Shown here in pieces: positions 26,015 to 35,328 of a DNA stretch of 64,000 nucleotides. This DNA comes from Beijerinckiaceae bacterium (GTDB taxonomy: Bacteria > Pseudomonadota > Alphaproteobacteria > Rhizobiales > Beijerinckiaceae). Positions within the stretch are counted from its first letter, which is position 1, and every line of letters starts with the position of its first letter. The stretch lies in the NCBI GenBank assembly GCA_027531565.1, contig JAPZSB010000005.1, forward strand, positions 62,001 to 126,000, read 5' to 3'. A program made the position numbers and the translations under genes. A model generated the notes under the pieces. It saw nothing but the letters and a program-made list of their open reading frames with translations, had not been told where the DNA came from and searched no databases.

Positions 26015-27583
26015 ATGCTCCAGGTTGTCTGGTTCAAGCGCGATCTGCGGATTGTCGATCACGCGCCGCTGGCCGAGGCCGCGCGGCAGGGGCCGGTGCT
26101 GCCGATCTATGTCGCCGAGCCGGGCTACTGGGCCCTTCCGGATACGTCAGGCCGGCAATGGGAGGTTGTCCGCGAGGGGTTGCTCGATCTGCGCGAATCC
26201 CTTGCGCGCCTCGGCCAGCCGCTGGTCATCCGGCAGGGCGAAGCCGTCAAGCTGTTCCGCCGCCTCCATGCCCGCCACGGGATCGGGCATCTCTGGTCGC
26301 ATGAGGAAACCGGCAATGGCTGGACCTATGCCCGCGACAGGGCAGTCGGAGCCTTCTGCCGCGAAGCCGGCATTCCCTGGACCGAGTTGCCCCAGTTCGG
26401 CGTGGTTCGCCGCCTGAAATCCCGCGATCAATGGTCGAAGGCCTTCGAGGACTTCATGCGCCGGCCCTGTCTGGCGCCGCCGCGCCGGCTGCCGGCGCTG
26501 GAGGGGATCGAGCCCGGCCCTGTGCCTGCAGCGGCAGATCTCGGGCTGGCGGAAGATCCGTGCCCGGGCCGGCAGCCGGGAGGCCGGCAGGCAGCGCTCA
26601 TTCTGCTGGACAGCTTTTTTGCCGGTCGAGGCCGCCACTATACCCGCGAGATGTCGAGCCCGCTGGCCGGAGAGCGCAGCTGTTCGCGCCTTTCGGTCCA
26701 TCTTGCGACAGGGTCGGTCTCGCTGCGCGAGACCCTCCAGCGTGCGCTGCGGGAGCGATCTGTCCTTGCCGGGCTTCCTCCGGAAGAGCGCCCGGTCGAG
26801 CTGTGCTCGGTCGATTCCCTGATCGCGCGGCTGCACTGGCATTGCCATTTCATCCAGAAGCTGGAGAGCGAGCCGTCGCTTGAATTCCGGTCCCAGCACC
26901 GGTTGCATGAAGCGAGCCGACAGCCCACCCCTCCGGATCACCCCCATCTTCTCGCCTGGGCGAAGGGGCGAACCGGCTTTCCTTTCCTCGACGCCTGCAT
27001 GCGGGCTCTGGCCGAGACGGGCTGGCTGAACTTCCGCATGCGCGCGATGGTTCAGGCCTTCGCGAGCTATCATCTCGCGCTTGACTGGGCCGAGACCGGT
27101 CTCCATCTCGCCCGCTCGTTCACCGATTACGAGCCGGGTATCCACTGGCCGCAGGTCCAGATGCAATCCGGCCATACCGGGATCAACACGCCGCGGATCT
27201 ATAACCCCGTCAAGCAGGGCCTCGACCAGGATCCTGACGGTCTCTTCACCCGGAAATGGGTGCCGGAGCTTGCCGAGGTGCCGCTCGCGCTGCTGCAGGA
27301 ACCCTGGAGGATGGATGCGGCCCGGCAGGCGGCAAGCGGCTGCAGGATCGGGCAGGATTATCCGCTCCGGATCATCGATCACGAGAACGCCGCACGTGAA
27401 GCCCGCGCCCGTCTCGGGGCCTTGCGGCGGATGGAGGGCTATGGCGGCGAGGCCCGGCGGGTCTACCAGCGCCATGGCAGCCGGAAACGGCACCCATCGG
27501 ATGCGCGGGCCATGGAGAATGCGATCCGCAGCCGAGGCGAGACGCCGGAAATGCCTTCCGATCAGTTCGATCTCGATCTCTGA
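26015..27583 (+). CDS. Cryptochrome/deoxyribodipyrimidine photolyase family protein
   Basis: 522 aa. The N-terminal photolyase alpha/beta domain starts LQVVWFKRDLRIVDHAPL. The C-terminal FAD-binding domain has RLHWHCHFIQKLE, the GFPFLDACMRAL turn, WLNFRMRAMVQAFASYHL and the FTDYEPGIHWPQVQMQSG block, where FAD and the Trp electron chain are expected. The family uses blue light to split pyrimidine dimers or act as a photosensor. This variant resembles a bacterial branch with a long C-terminal tail (EPWRMDAAR to FDLDL). Repair and signalling roles cannot be separated by eye. It is convergent with the oxidase operon. Confidence 0.87.
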   Translation: MLQVVWFKRDLRIVDHAPLAEAARQGPVLPIYVAEPGYWALPDTSGRQWEVVREGLLDLRESLARLGQPLVIRQGEAVKLFRRLHARHGIGHLWSHEETGNGWTYARDRAVGAFCREAGIPWTELPQFGVVRRLKSRDQWSKAFEDFMRRPCLAPPRRLPALEGIEPGPVPAAADLGLAEDPCPGRQPGGRQAALILLDSFFAGRGRHYTREMSSPLAGERSCSRLSVHLATGSVSLRETLQRALRERSVLAGLPPEERPVELCSVDSLIARLHWHCHFIQKLESEPSLEFRSQHRLHEASRQPTPPDHPHLLAWAKGRTGFPFLDACMRALAETGWLNFRMRAMVQAFASYHLALDWAETGLHLARSFTDYEPGIHWPQVQMQSGHTGINTPRIYNPVKQGLDQDPDGLFTRKWVPELAEVPLALLQEPWRMDAARQAASGCRIGQDYPLRIIDHENAAREARARLGALRRMEGYGGEARRVYQRHGSRKRHPSDARAMENAIRSRGETPEMPSDQFDLDL

Positions 27584-27584
27584 G

Positions 27585-27600
27585 CGCCGGCCGCCCGGCG
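27585..27600. other. Small inverted repeat between convergent genes
   Basis: CGCCGG (27585-27590) and CCGGCG (27595-27600) with a 4-base spacer fill the 18-base gap between the photolyase and cydB stops. It could form a short hairpin in transcripts from either side. No T tract follows on either strand, so intrinsic termination is doubtful. Confidence 0.3.
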
Positions 27601-27601
27601 G

Positions 27602-28603
27602 TCAGTCATAGCGCAGTTCGCGCGCCTTGCCCCGGAATACGTAATAGCTGAAGGCGGTATAGCCGGCGATGAAGGGCAGCACGAACACGGCGCCGAGCAG
27701 GATGATCCAGAGGCTCTCCGTGGCGCTCGCGGCCGCGCGGATCGTCAGCTTCTCCGGCACGATATAGGGGTAGAACGAATAGGCGAGGCCGAGAAAGCCG
27801 AGCGTGAACAGCGCCATCGCCCCGAGGAAGGGCACAAGGTCGAGGCTGTGGTCGGTGCGTGGCATCCGGCGCAGGAAGATCCAGAGCGACAGGAACAGCG
27901 CACCCGTCATCAGCGGGATCGAGGCGAGGCCAATAATGTTCGGGAAGCTGAACCATCGATCGAAGATCCGCGGCGAAACGAGCGGCGTGGCCAGCGAGAC
28001 GGCGATCATCCCGGCCAGCGTCAGGAGGAGGGAGGCGCGCGCCCAGAGCACGGCGCGGGCCTGCAGCTCGCCTTCGGTTTTCGCGATCAGCCAGGTCGAC
28101 CCCACAAAGGTGTAGGCGGCGGCCAGCCCGAAGCCGGCGGCGAGCGCAAAGGCTTCCTGCCAGAACCCGTCCTGGAACCCCATGATATAGCGCCCCAGCA
28201 TGTAGCCTTGCGTGATCGCGGCCAGCAGCGACCCGCCGATGAAGGCCCGGTCCCAGGCATTCTGGAACCGGGTCTGTGCCTTGACGCGGAACTCGAAGGC
28301 CACGCCGCGCAGCGTCAGGCCGAGGAGCATAAGCGCGACCGGCAGGTAGAGTTCGGTCAGGACAAGCCCGTGTGCGGCAGGAAAGGCGACGAGCAGCAGG
28401 CCGATCCCCAGCACCAGCCAGGTCTCGTTGGCATCCCAGAACGGGCCGATCGTGGCGATCATCCGGTCCCGCTCGCTCCGGTCGCCCCGGGCCATCAGCA
28501 TCCCGACGCCGAGGTCGTAGCCGTCGAGGATGACATAGGCGAGGATCGAGATGGCCATCAGGCCCGCGAAGACGATAGGCAGGTTGTTCGAGATCAGCTC
28601 CAT
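27602..28603 (-). CDS. cioB: Cytochrome bd-type ubiquinol oxidase subunit II (CioB/CydB)
   Basis: 333 aa membrane protein with about eight helices. Family features are ILAYVILDGYDLGVGML at the start, FWDANETWLVLGIGLLLVAFP (helix 2), and GVAFEFRVKAQTRFQNAWDRAF. It is the second subunit of the bd-type quinol oxidase and stabilises the haem-bearing subunit I. Its ATG is six bases after the cioA stop. No small CydX-like gene is visible after it; the photolyase gene follows convergently. Confidence 0.94.
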   Translation of the reverse strand: MELISNNLPIVFAGLMAISILAYVILDGYDLGVGMLMARGDRSERDRMIATIGPFWDANETWLVLGIGLLLVAFPAAHGLVLTELYLPVALMLLGLTLRGVAFEFRVKAQTRFQNAWDRAFIGGSLLAAITQGYMLGRYIMGFQDGFWQEAFALAAGFGLAAAYTFVGSTWLIAKTEGELQARAVLWARASLLLTLAGMIAVSLATPLVSPRIFDRWFSFPNIIGLASIPLMTGALFLSLWIFLRRMPRTDHSLDLVPFLGAMALFTLGFLGLAYSFYPYIVPEKLTIRAAASATESLWIILLGAVFVLPFIAGYTAFSYYVFRGKARELRYD

Positions 28604-28609
28604 CGCCGG

Positions 28610-29956
28610 TCACTCCGCTGCCTGGAGCCGCACGGCATAGGCCGGCGGCGGCGCGGTGCCCGGCCCGCCCGCCTTCCGGGCGAGATGGAACAGGACCGAG
28701 ATATAGGCGATCATCAGCAGGGCGTAGATCGCGAGATAGAGCGCCAGCGTGGTGCCGATCATCCCCGCGGGGACGGTGGAAGCGGCCTGCGCCGTTGTCA
28801 GCACGCCCGTCACCAGCCAGGGCTGGCGCCCGATCTCGGTGACATACCAGCCGGCAAGCGTCGCCACCCAGCCCGAGAAGGTCATCGCCACGAAGCCCCA
28901 GGCGATCAGGCGCGGGAGTTCGCCCTTCCGCCAGAGCAGGAAGGCGCCGAGCCAGCTGAGCGCGAGCATCGCCATCCCCATCCCGACCATGATGCGGAAG
29001 GCATAGAAGACCGGCGCCACCGGCGGGTGCTTGCCGACGAAGTCGTTGAGCCCGGGCACCACGCCCGTCGCCTCGTGCTTCAGGATGAGGCTCGCGCCGT
29101 TCGGGATCTCGATGGCGTAATCATTCCGGCGTTCACGCTCGTTCGGGATGGCGAAGAGCACCAGCGGCACATTGCCCCGCGTTTCCCAGTTGCCCTCCAT
29201 CGCCGCGACCTTGGCCGGCTGATGCTCGAGGGTATTGAGGCCATGCAGGTCACCCACGAGGATCTGCACCGGGATCAGCGCGGCGGCCAGCCAGATGCCG
29301 GCCCGAAGGGCGAGGCGGACATCCTCGCCGCGATCCTGCCGCAGCCAGCGCCAGGCCGAGAGGCCGGCAATCAGGAAGGCGCAGGTCAGGCCCGAAGCCA
29401 GAAGCATGTGCCCCAGCCGGTAGGGCATGGACGGGTTGAAGATGATGGCCATCCAGTCGGTCGCATGGGCGACACCCTCGCGCATCTCGAAACCCGCCGG
29501 CGTATGCATCCAGGAATTGAGGACGAGGATCCAGAAGGCGGACATCGTCGTGCCGAAGGCGACGAGGAAGGTCGCCAGCGTATGCGCCCAGCCCGGCACG
29601 CGACGGAAGCCGAACAGCATGATGCCGAGGAAGGTCGCCTCGAGGAAGAAGGCCGTCAGCACCTCATAGGCCAGCAAGGGTCCGGCAATATTGCCGACGT
29701 GCTCCATGAAGCCCGGCCAGTTGGTGCCGAACTGGAAGCTCATCGTGATGCCGGAAACCACACCCAGTGCGAAGGACAGCGCGAACACCTTCACCCAGAA
29801 ACGGTAGGCATTCATCCAGGCCTCGTTGCCCGTGGCATTGAAGCGGAGCTTGAAGAACAGCAGCACCCAGCCCAGAGCGATGGTGATCGTCGGGAAAAGG
29901 ATGTGGAACGAGATATTCGCGCCGAACTGGATTCGCGCGAGGAGGATCGGATCCAT
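28610..29956 (-). CDS. cioA: Cytochrome bd-type ubiquinol oxidase subunit I (CioA/CydA)
   Basis: 448 aa, shorter than E. coli CydA, mainly in the quinol-binding Q loop, which is the hallmark of cyanide-insensitive (CIO) oxidases. H18 in NISFHILFPT corresponds to the haem-ligand histidine near the N terminus. GRQPW (in TEIGRQPWLVTGVL) is the family signature near the quinol site. It oxidises ubiquinol and reduces oxygen to water without proton pumping, for low oxygen or when the main oxidases are inhibited. Its ATG is three bases from the stop of the upstream regulator gene. Confidence 0.94.
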   Translation of the reverse strand: MDPILLARIQFGANISFHILFPTITIALGWVLLFFKLRFNATGNEAWMNAYRFWVKVFALSFALGVVSGITMSFQFGTNWPGFMEHVGNIAGPLLAYEVLTAFFLEATFLGIMLFGFRRVPGWAHTLATFLVAFGTTMSAFWILVLNSWMHTPAGFEMREGVAHATDWMAIIFNPSMPYRLGHMLLASGLTCAFLIAGLSAWRWLRQDRGEDVRLALRAGIWLAAALIPVQILVGDLHGLNTLEHQPAKVAAMEGNWETRGNVPLVLFAIPNERERRNDYAIEIPNGASLILKHEATGVVPGLNDFVGKHPPVAPVFYAFRIMVGMGMAMLALSWLGAFLLWRKGELPRLIAWGFVAMTFSGWVATLAGWYVTEIGRQPWLVTGVLTTAQAASTVPAGMIGTTLALYLAIYALLMIAYISVLFHLARKAGGPGTAPPPAYAVRLQAAE

Positions 29957-29959
29957 GGG

Positions 29960-30541
29960 TCAGTTCCCTGTTTCGGGGTTGGCGCTCCGCTTCCCGCCGG
30001 GAAGGGCGAAAAGCCGGTCCTTCATGTCGAGGACCTTCACGATCCGCGAGCCGAGGCTCAGAAGCTGGATCAGGCGTTCGGTCTCGAGCTTGTGGACGTC
30101 GGCATACCAGCTCGTCAGCAGCTCGATGAGGTCATGCATCTCGCGCATGCGTTCCTGCGCATGGCGCTCGCTTTCGCTTTCCGGCGAACGCATCAGCAGC
30201 TCGCGCAGCACGGAGAGGGTCGGATCGATCTCGCGCTTCTTGCGCTCGTCCACCAGCGTGCGCACGATGGCGTAGATGTCATCCGGAGTGTGGAAGAATT
30301 CGCGCCGGTCACCGGGGATCGAGCGCTGGCGCAGCAGGTTCCAGCTCTGGAGCTCCTTCAGCCCCATCGAGACATTCGATCGCGAGATGCCCAGCCGGTC
30401 GACGATATCATCCGCGCAGAGCGGGCGTTCGGCGATGAAGAGCACGGCATAGATCTGCCCGACGGTCCGGTTGATCCCCCAGCGGCTCCCCATCTCGCCG
30501 AAATGCAGGACAAAGGCTTCGCAAAGCGGAGGCACGGACAT
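29960..30541 (-). CDS. GbsR/MarR-family transcriptional regulator of the bd oxidase operon
   Basis: 193 aa. The N-terminal winged helix (about 10-95) has MGSRWGINRTVGQIYAVLF, LCADDIVDRLGISRSNVSMGLKEL and the wing GDRREFF, all typical of GbsR-type MarR regulators. A helical C-terminal dimer/effector region follows. The true start is the ATG at 30541; an in-frame TTG precedes it. It is the first gene of a three-gene operon with cioA and cioB, and a perfect inverted repeat lies 16 bases upstream of its start, so it probably autoregulates the operon. The signal is unknown. Confidence 0.88.
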   Translation of the reverse strand: MSVPPLCEAFVLHFGEMGSRWGINRTVGQIYAVLFIAERPLCADDIVDRLGISRSNVSMGLKELQSWNLLRQRSIPGDRREFFHTPDDIYAIVRTLVDERKKREIDPTLSVLRELLMRSPESESERHAQERMREMHDLIELLTSWYADVHKLETERLIQLLSLGSRIVKVLDMKDRLFALPGGKRSANPETGN

Positions 30542-30556
30542 CAAGGCAATCCCGAG

Positions 30557-30576
30557 TTTTCAGATATTTCTGAAAA
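30557..30576. promoter_or_regulatory. Candidate operator of the GbsR-cioAB operon
   Basis: Perfect 8-bp arms TTTTCAGA (30557-30564) and TCTGAAAA (30569-30576) with a 4-base spacer, AT-rich in a GC-rich background. It ends 15 bases before the regulator start codon (30541) on the minus strand. Size and symmetry fit a MarR/GbsR dimer site overlapping the promoter. Confidence 0.75.
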
Positions 30577-30639
30577 TACGGTATCCCGGAATTTTGCAAA
30601 GTGACAGAGTGTCGCGCGGGATCGACGGCGAAGGCAATG

Positions 30640-31953
30640 TCAGGCCGCCATCGCCCACTGATCCGGGTTCTCGGCATGGCCGATCAGCGCCAGACCCTGC
30701 GCGATCGAGTTGAACTGGTCGGCCGCCGTCAGCTTGGCTTCCCCGAACCGGCGGGCGAAAAGCTGCTGCACCGCCGGCACGAACGAGGTGCCGCCGGTCA
30801 GGAAGACCCGCTCGATCGCGTCCGGGCCGACGCCGGCCTGCGCCATCACCTGATCCACCGTCCGGTCCAGACGGGCGAGATCCTCGGCAACCCAGTGTTC
30901 GAAGTCGGCCCGGCGGATCGTCGAGGCCAGGTCGAGCGCGCCATCGGCAAAACGGAACTCGACCGCATCCTCGCGCGACAGGCCGACCTTCGCCGCCGAA
31001 ACGGCCCGGTAGAGCGCGAAACCGAGATCATTCTCGACCAGCGCGATGAAATCCTCCAGCGGCCCGGGTTCAAGCGCCGCCCGGGCGAGTTCATGGAGCT
31101 CGCGCAGATCCGCGCTTCCCTTCATAAGGGCCAGCTCGTTCCAGCGCGCCAGCGTGCCGTAGTAATGGACCGGGATCGGCAGGACCTTCCCAAAAGAACG
31201 GTAATGTCCGCCCTTGCCGAGGCGCGGCGAGACGACATGGTCGACGATGCGCGCATCGAACGTGTCGCCGGCAATGCCGATGCCCGCATGGCCAAGCGGC
31301 TCCGCGCGCAGAAGGCCGGCCTCGCGGGAGAACCGCATGATCGAGAAATCGCTGGTGCCGCCACCGAAATCCGCCACCAGCACGGTGGCGTCGCGATCGA
31401 GGCTGCGGGCGAAGGAAAAGGCGGCGCCGACCGGTTCGTAGATGTAGCGCGGCGAGGTCGCGCCAAGCCGCCCGAAGGCCTCGCCATAGCGCTGCATCGC
31501 CAGCCCGTCATCCGGATGGCTGCCGGCGAACCGGACGGGACGGCCGATCTGGATCCGCGCCGCGCCGAAATCGAGATCCGGCCCGGCATGCCGCACCAGC
31601 GTGCGCAGGAACGTCGCCAGCAGGTCCTCGAACCGGTAGCGCTGCCGGAAGATCGTCGTGTGCTGGAAGCTGCGGCTGGCGGCGAAGGTCTTGAAGGACT
31701 GGATGAAGCGAAGCGCCGTCAGGCTCTCGCGCATCCGTTCAAGCGCCCAGGGGCCGCCCTCGATGCTGGCGGGCACGCTGCTCCCCGGCCTGTCCTGCCA
31801 GAAGCAGAGGGCGGAGGCATAGACATCGTGATCCTGGCCGTCATGGCGGAAGCGCAGGGTGCGCACCGAATGTTCCGGCCCGGCCAAAGCCACGACCGTG
31901 TTGGACGTGCCGAAATCGATGCCGATCGAGACGGCGGCCTTGTCGCTCGGCAT
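30640..31953 (-). CDS. Hsp70-family protein without substrate-binding domain (YegD-like)
   Basis: 437 aa. It comprises an Hsp70/actin ATPase fold only: phosphate-1 IGIDFGTSNTVVAL at the N terminus, phosphate-2 VLVADFGGGTSDFSIM near the middle, and the adenosine motif VFLTGGTSFVPAVQQLF near residue 390. The peptide-binding domain of DnaK is absent, as in YegD-type proteins. The ATG at 31953 is chosen; a TTG 48 bases upstream is in frame but would add a basic tail. The role is unknown; it stands alone between an oxidase operon and a helicase gene. Confidence 0.87.
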   Translation of the reverse strand: MPSDKAAVSIGIDFGTSNTVVALAGPEHSVRTLRFRHDGQDHDVYASALCFWQDRPGSSVPASIEGGPWALERMRESLTALRFIQSFKTFAASRSFQHTTIFRQRYRFEDLLATFLRTLVRHAGPDLDFGAARIQIGRPVRFAGSHPDDGLAMQRYGEAFGRLGATSPRYIYEPVGAAFSFARSLDRDATVLVADFGGGTSDFSIMRFSREAGLLRAEPLGHAGIGIAGDTFDARIVDHVVSPRLGKGGHYRSFGKVLPIPVHYYGTLARWNELALMKGSADLRELHELARAALEPGPLEDFIALVENDLGFALYRAVSAAKVGLSREDAVEFRFADGALDLASTIRRADFEHWVAEDLARLDRTVDQVMAQAGVGPDAIERVFLTGGTSFVPAVQQLFARRFGEAKLTAADQFNSIAQGLALIGHAENPDQWAMAA

Positions 31954-32035
31954 GGGCTTCTCGGGTTTCTTCCGGGGGCGGGAGGCGCTGTCTATCGGCA
32001 AGGAGCCGGTCTGGCAAGAGCAGGCCGGCCCGGCT

Positions 32036-33763
32036 TCAGCCCTGGCGCTTGCCCTTGCGATGCGGCTTGCGGTCGGGTTTGCGGTCAGGCTTGGCGCGTG
32101 CGGGTTCGGGCTCCCGGGCGCGGGGCGGCGGCTTGCGCTTCTGGCGCGGCGCCGGCTCGGCGAGCGGGCGGATGGCTACCTCGTCCGCGTTGCCCCTGGC
32201 CATGCGGCGCTCGAATTTCTCGGCGGCTTCGGCGCTGATCTCCACCTCGGTTGTCCGGTCATGGATCCGGATGGCGCCGATCATGTGCCGTTCGAGATTG
32301 CCCCGGCGGGTCAGCATGCGGAGAATTCCCTTCGGCTCCGCCTTGTTCGCCCGTCCGATCGACAGTTCGAACCAGCGTCCCGCCATCGGCCCGGCCGGGA
32401 CGGAACCCGGCTTACCCTTGCCGGCTGCCCGCGGCTCCTCCACGGGCATGGCGTCGATCTCCTCCGGTTCGGGCAGGCGTTGCCGGAAGACGCGGGCGAG
32501 GGCCGCCGCGATTTCCTTGGGCGAACGGCGCGAAAGGAAGGCAGAGGCCATCTCCCAGTCAAATTCGCTGAGGTCCTGGAAAGCGGTGTCATCAGCCAGC
32601 AGCCGTTCCCGGTCGAGCTGGCGGATCTCGTCCGCACTGGGCAGCGCCACCCAGCGCGGCTGGATTCCGCCCTCGGCGAAGAGGCGTTCGGCCTTGCGCC
32701 GCTTGCTCGGCGGGACGAGCATGACGCTGATGCCCTTGCGGCCCGCACGGCCTGTCCGGCCGGAGCGATGCTGCAGCACCTCGGAATCATGCGGCAGGTC
32801 GGCATGGATGACGAGGCCGAGATGCGGCAGGTCGATGCCCCGCGCGGCCACATCGGTGGCGATGCAGACGCGGGCCCGGCCATCGCGCAGGGCCTGCAGG
32901 GCCTGGTTCCGCTCGCTCTGGCCAAGCTCGCCCGACAGCGTGACAGCGGCAAAGCCGCGCTCCGTGAGCGTGGCATGGAGATGCCGCACCGCCTCGCGGG
33001 TGTTGCAGAACACGAGCGTTGCCGGCGAGTCGCTCTGGCGCAGCAGGTTGACGACACCATGCTCGACCGCATGCGGCCGGACCATCGCCGCACGATGCTC
33101 GATATCCGCATGCCCCGAGACATCGCCGGCCACTTCGATCCGCGCGGCATCGCGCTGGAAGCGGGTGGCCAGCGCCACGATCCCCTTTGGCAGGGTGGCC
33201 GAGAACAGCAAGGTCCGCCGCCGGTCCGGCGTGGCGGCAAGGATCGTCTCGAGATCCTCGCGGAAGCCGAGATCGAGCATCTCGTCGGCTTCGTCGAGCA
33301 CGATGGCGGCGAGGGCGCCGAGATCGAGCGCGCCGCGCGTCAGATGGTCGACCAGCCGCCCCGGCGTGCCGACGACGATATGCACGCCGCGTTCGAGATG
33401 TTTCCGTTCGGCGCGCGAATCCATGCCGCCGACGCAGGAGGTGATGATCGCACCGGCATCCTCGTAGAGCCAGCGCAGCTCCCGCTGCACCTGCAGGGCC
33501 AGTTCGCGCGTCGGCGCGATGACCAGCGCCAGCGGCCTGCCGGCGGGCGGCAGCGCGTCGTTCAGCAGCGCCGGCGCGATGCCCAGCCCGTAGGCCACCG
33601 TCTTGCCCGAGCCGGTCCGCGACGAGACAAGGAGGTCCCGATGCGCAAGCGCGGGGTCCGCCACGGCCGCTTGCACCGGGGTCAGGCTGTCATAGCCCTT
33701 CCGGGCAAGGGACGCCGCCAGAAACGGATGCAGCGCGGAGGGCGGGATGGAGGAGACGGACAT
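32036..33763 (-). CDS. DEAD-box RNA helicase with DbpA-type RNA-binding domain
   Basis: 575 aa. All helicase motifs are present: Q motif (LTPVQAAV), I (SRTGSGKT), Ia (APTRELA), Ib (TPGRL), II (DEAD), III (SAT), V (ATDVAARGID) and VI (HRSGRTGRAG). After the two RecA domains a DbpA-like RNA-binding domain (about 455-520, SIGRANKAEPKGILRMLTRR) and a very basic Arg/Lys/Pro tail follow. It would unwind structured RNA, for instance in ribosome assembly or cold adaptation. The start at 33763 is where family similarity begins; the frame is open for another 59 codons. Confidence 0.93.
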   Translation of the reverse strand: MSVSSIPPSALHPFLAASLARKGYDSLTPVQAAVADPALAHRDLLVSSRTGSGKTVAYGLGIAPALLNDALPPAGRPLALVIAPTRELALQVQRELRWLYEDAGAIITSCVGGMDSRAERKHLERGVHIVVGTPGRLVDHLTRGALDLGALAAIVLDEADEMLDLGFREDLETILAATPDRRRTLLFSATLPKGIVALATRFQRDAARIEVAGDVSGHADIEHRAAMVRPHAVEHGVVNLLRQSDSPATLVFCNTREAVRHLHATLTERGFAAVTLSGELGQSERNQALQALRDGRARVCIATDVAARGIDLPHLGLVIHADLPHDSEVLQHRSGRTGRAGRKGISVMLVPPSKRRKAERLFAEGGIQPRWVALPSADEIRQLDRERLLADDTAFQDLSEFDWEMASAFLSRRSPKEIAAALARVFRQRLPEPEEIDAMPVEEPRAAGKGKPGSVPAGPMAGRWFELSIGRANKAEPKGILRMLTRRGNLERHMIGAIRIHDRTTEVEISAEAAEKFERRMARGNADEVAIRPLAEPAPRQKRKPPPRAREPEPARAKPDRKPDRKPHRKGKRQG

Positions 33764-33936
33764 CGGGGAAGCAATCTTGGTTCGCGGCGCGAGGATCGCG
33801 CAACCGGCGCTCGGCCAGAGCCCGCCCCTTAGCAGGTCTTGTCCGGTCAGGGCAGGGGTCTTTTCCGATGGCTGCGCTGCGGAAAGCGGGCAAGGCATGC
33901 CCGGCCGCCGGCTCGCCCGCCATCGGGGATGGCGGT

Positions 33937-35328
33937 TCACGCTGCCACGCGGGCCGTGCAGATTCCTTCGCGTTCGAGATGGCGGGCGACGCGCAGGACC
34001 AGGTCATCCCGCCCCGCGGCGGCAATCACCTGCACGCCGATCGGCATGCCGTTTTCGGGCCAGACCGGGACCGCCGCGACCGGGAGCCCGATGAAGGAGA
34101 TCGGCTGCGTGAAGAGGCCGAGATTGGCCCGGACCGGCAGGTCCTGACCCTCGACGGTGAAGACCTTCTGATCGACGAGCGGTGCCGAAACCGGCGTGGC
34201 CGGCGCAATCAGCACATCCACCTGCCGGAACAGCTCCGCCACCGCAGCCTTGTACCAGGCCCGGAAGACCTGCGCGCGGTGATACCACGCCCCGGGCAGC
34301 ATCGCCCCCGCGATCAGGCGGTCCCGGACCTCGGGGTCGAAATCGGCGACCCGCCGCCGCAGCCTGTCCTGATGCAGGGCCGCGCCTTCGGTCATCGTCA
34401 TGATGAAGGCGGCCGCCCGGGCGCGGGGGGCCTCCGGGATCTCGGCGACGCGCCAGGCTTCGAGGGCGCCGGCCACCGTCTCCACGGCCTCCAGCGCCTG
34501 GGGAGAGGCCAGCCGCGTGAAATATCCGCCGGCACGGGCAATGCGCATGCCGGCAATCCCGCCCTCGATCTGTGGCGCCAGCGGTTCGGCAGAACCGCCC
34601 CAGCAGGCGGGATCGCGCGGATCCGGCCCGCGCATCGCGTCATGGACCAGCGCGAGATCCTCGACGCTGCGCGCCAGCGGGCCGACATGGTCAAGGCTGG
34701 TGACGAAGGGGAAGCTCCCCCCGCGCGACAGGGCGCCATAGGTCGGCTTGAGGCCGAACAGGCCGCAGAGCGAGGAGGGGACGCGGATCGAACCGTTCGT
34801 ATCGGAACCCAGCGCAACCGGCGCCATGCCGGCCGCGACACAACCGCCCGAGCCGCCGGACGAACCGCCTGTCATCCGCTCCGGATCATGCGGGTTGCGG
34901 GAATGACTATCATGGGCATTTCTACCCGTAAAATCATAGGCATACGCGCCCATGTTCAAGCCGCCCATCAGGATGGCGCCCGCCGCTTCCAGCCGGGTGA
35001 TGGCGGTGGCGTCACGCTCGCTCGGCGGCCGGTCACGATTGATCTTCGATCCGGCCCGGGTCGGCAGCCCGGCAATGTCGAACAGGTTCTTGACGGCGAA
35101 AGGAACTCCGGCCAGCGCCGGCAGCGCCTCGCCCCGGCGCCGGCGTGCATCGATGCGCTCGGCAGTCGCCAGGGCGCGGCCGCCGGTGATATCGGTGAAC
35201 GCGTTCAGGCGCGGGTTGCGCGCCTCGATCACGTCGAGATGCTGCTCGACGACTGACCGGGCAGTGATGTCGCCGGAGCGGACGGCTTCGGCGATGCGGG
35301 CGCCGCTCTCGCGTGTCCAGTCCGTCAT
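33937..35328 (-). CDS. atzE: AtzE-type amidase (1-carboxybiuret hydrolase subunit)
   Basis: 463 aa amidase-signature enzyme. The Ser-cisSer-Lys triad can be placed at K80 (GVPFAVKNLFD), the GGSSGGS block (154-160) and S180 (DTNGSIRVPSSLCGLFGLKP). Sequence and the attached small partner gene fit AtzE, which with AtzG deaminates 1-carboxybiuret, the unstable product of cyanuric acid ring opening. Its ATG overlaps the atzG stop by four bases. Across a divergent promoter region lie biuret hydrolase and ring-opening hydrolase genes. A general amidase or GatA-like role is less likely given this context. Confidence 0.88.
   Translation of the reverse strand: MTDWTRESGARIAEAVRSGDITARSVVEQHLDVIEARNPRLNAFTDITGGRALATAERIDARRRRGEALPALAGVPFAVKNLFDIAGLPTRAGSKINRDRPPSERDATAITRLEAAGAILMGGLNMGAYAYDFTGRNAHDSHSRNPHDPERMTGGSSGGSGGCVAAGMAPVALGSDTNGSIRVPSSLCGLFGLKPTYGALSRGGSFPFVTSLDHVGPLARSVEDLALVHDAMRGPDPRDPACWGGSAEPLAPQIEGGIAGMRIARAGGYFTRLASPQALEAVETVAGALEAWRVAEIPEAPRARAAAFIMTMTEGAALHQDRLRRRVADFDPEVRDRLIAGAMLPGAWYHRAQVFRAWYKAAVAELFRQVDVLIAPATPVSAPLVDQKVFTVEGQDLPVRANLGLFTQPISFIGLPVAAVPVWPENGMPIGVQVIAAAGRDDLVLRVARHLEREGICTARVAA

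Noticed and set aside
27585-27600. Hairpin between the photolyase and cydB genes as a bidirectional terminator
   Set aside because: Only six base pairs and no T tract on either strand, so listed only as an inverted repeat.
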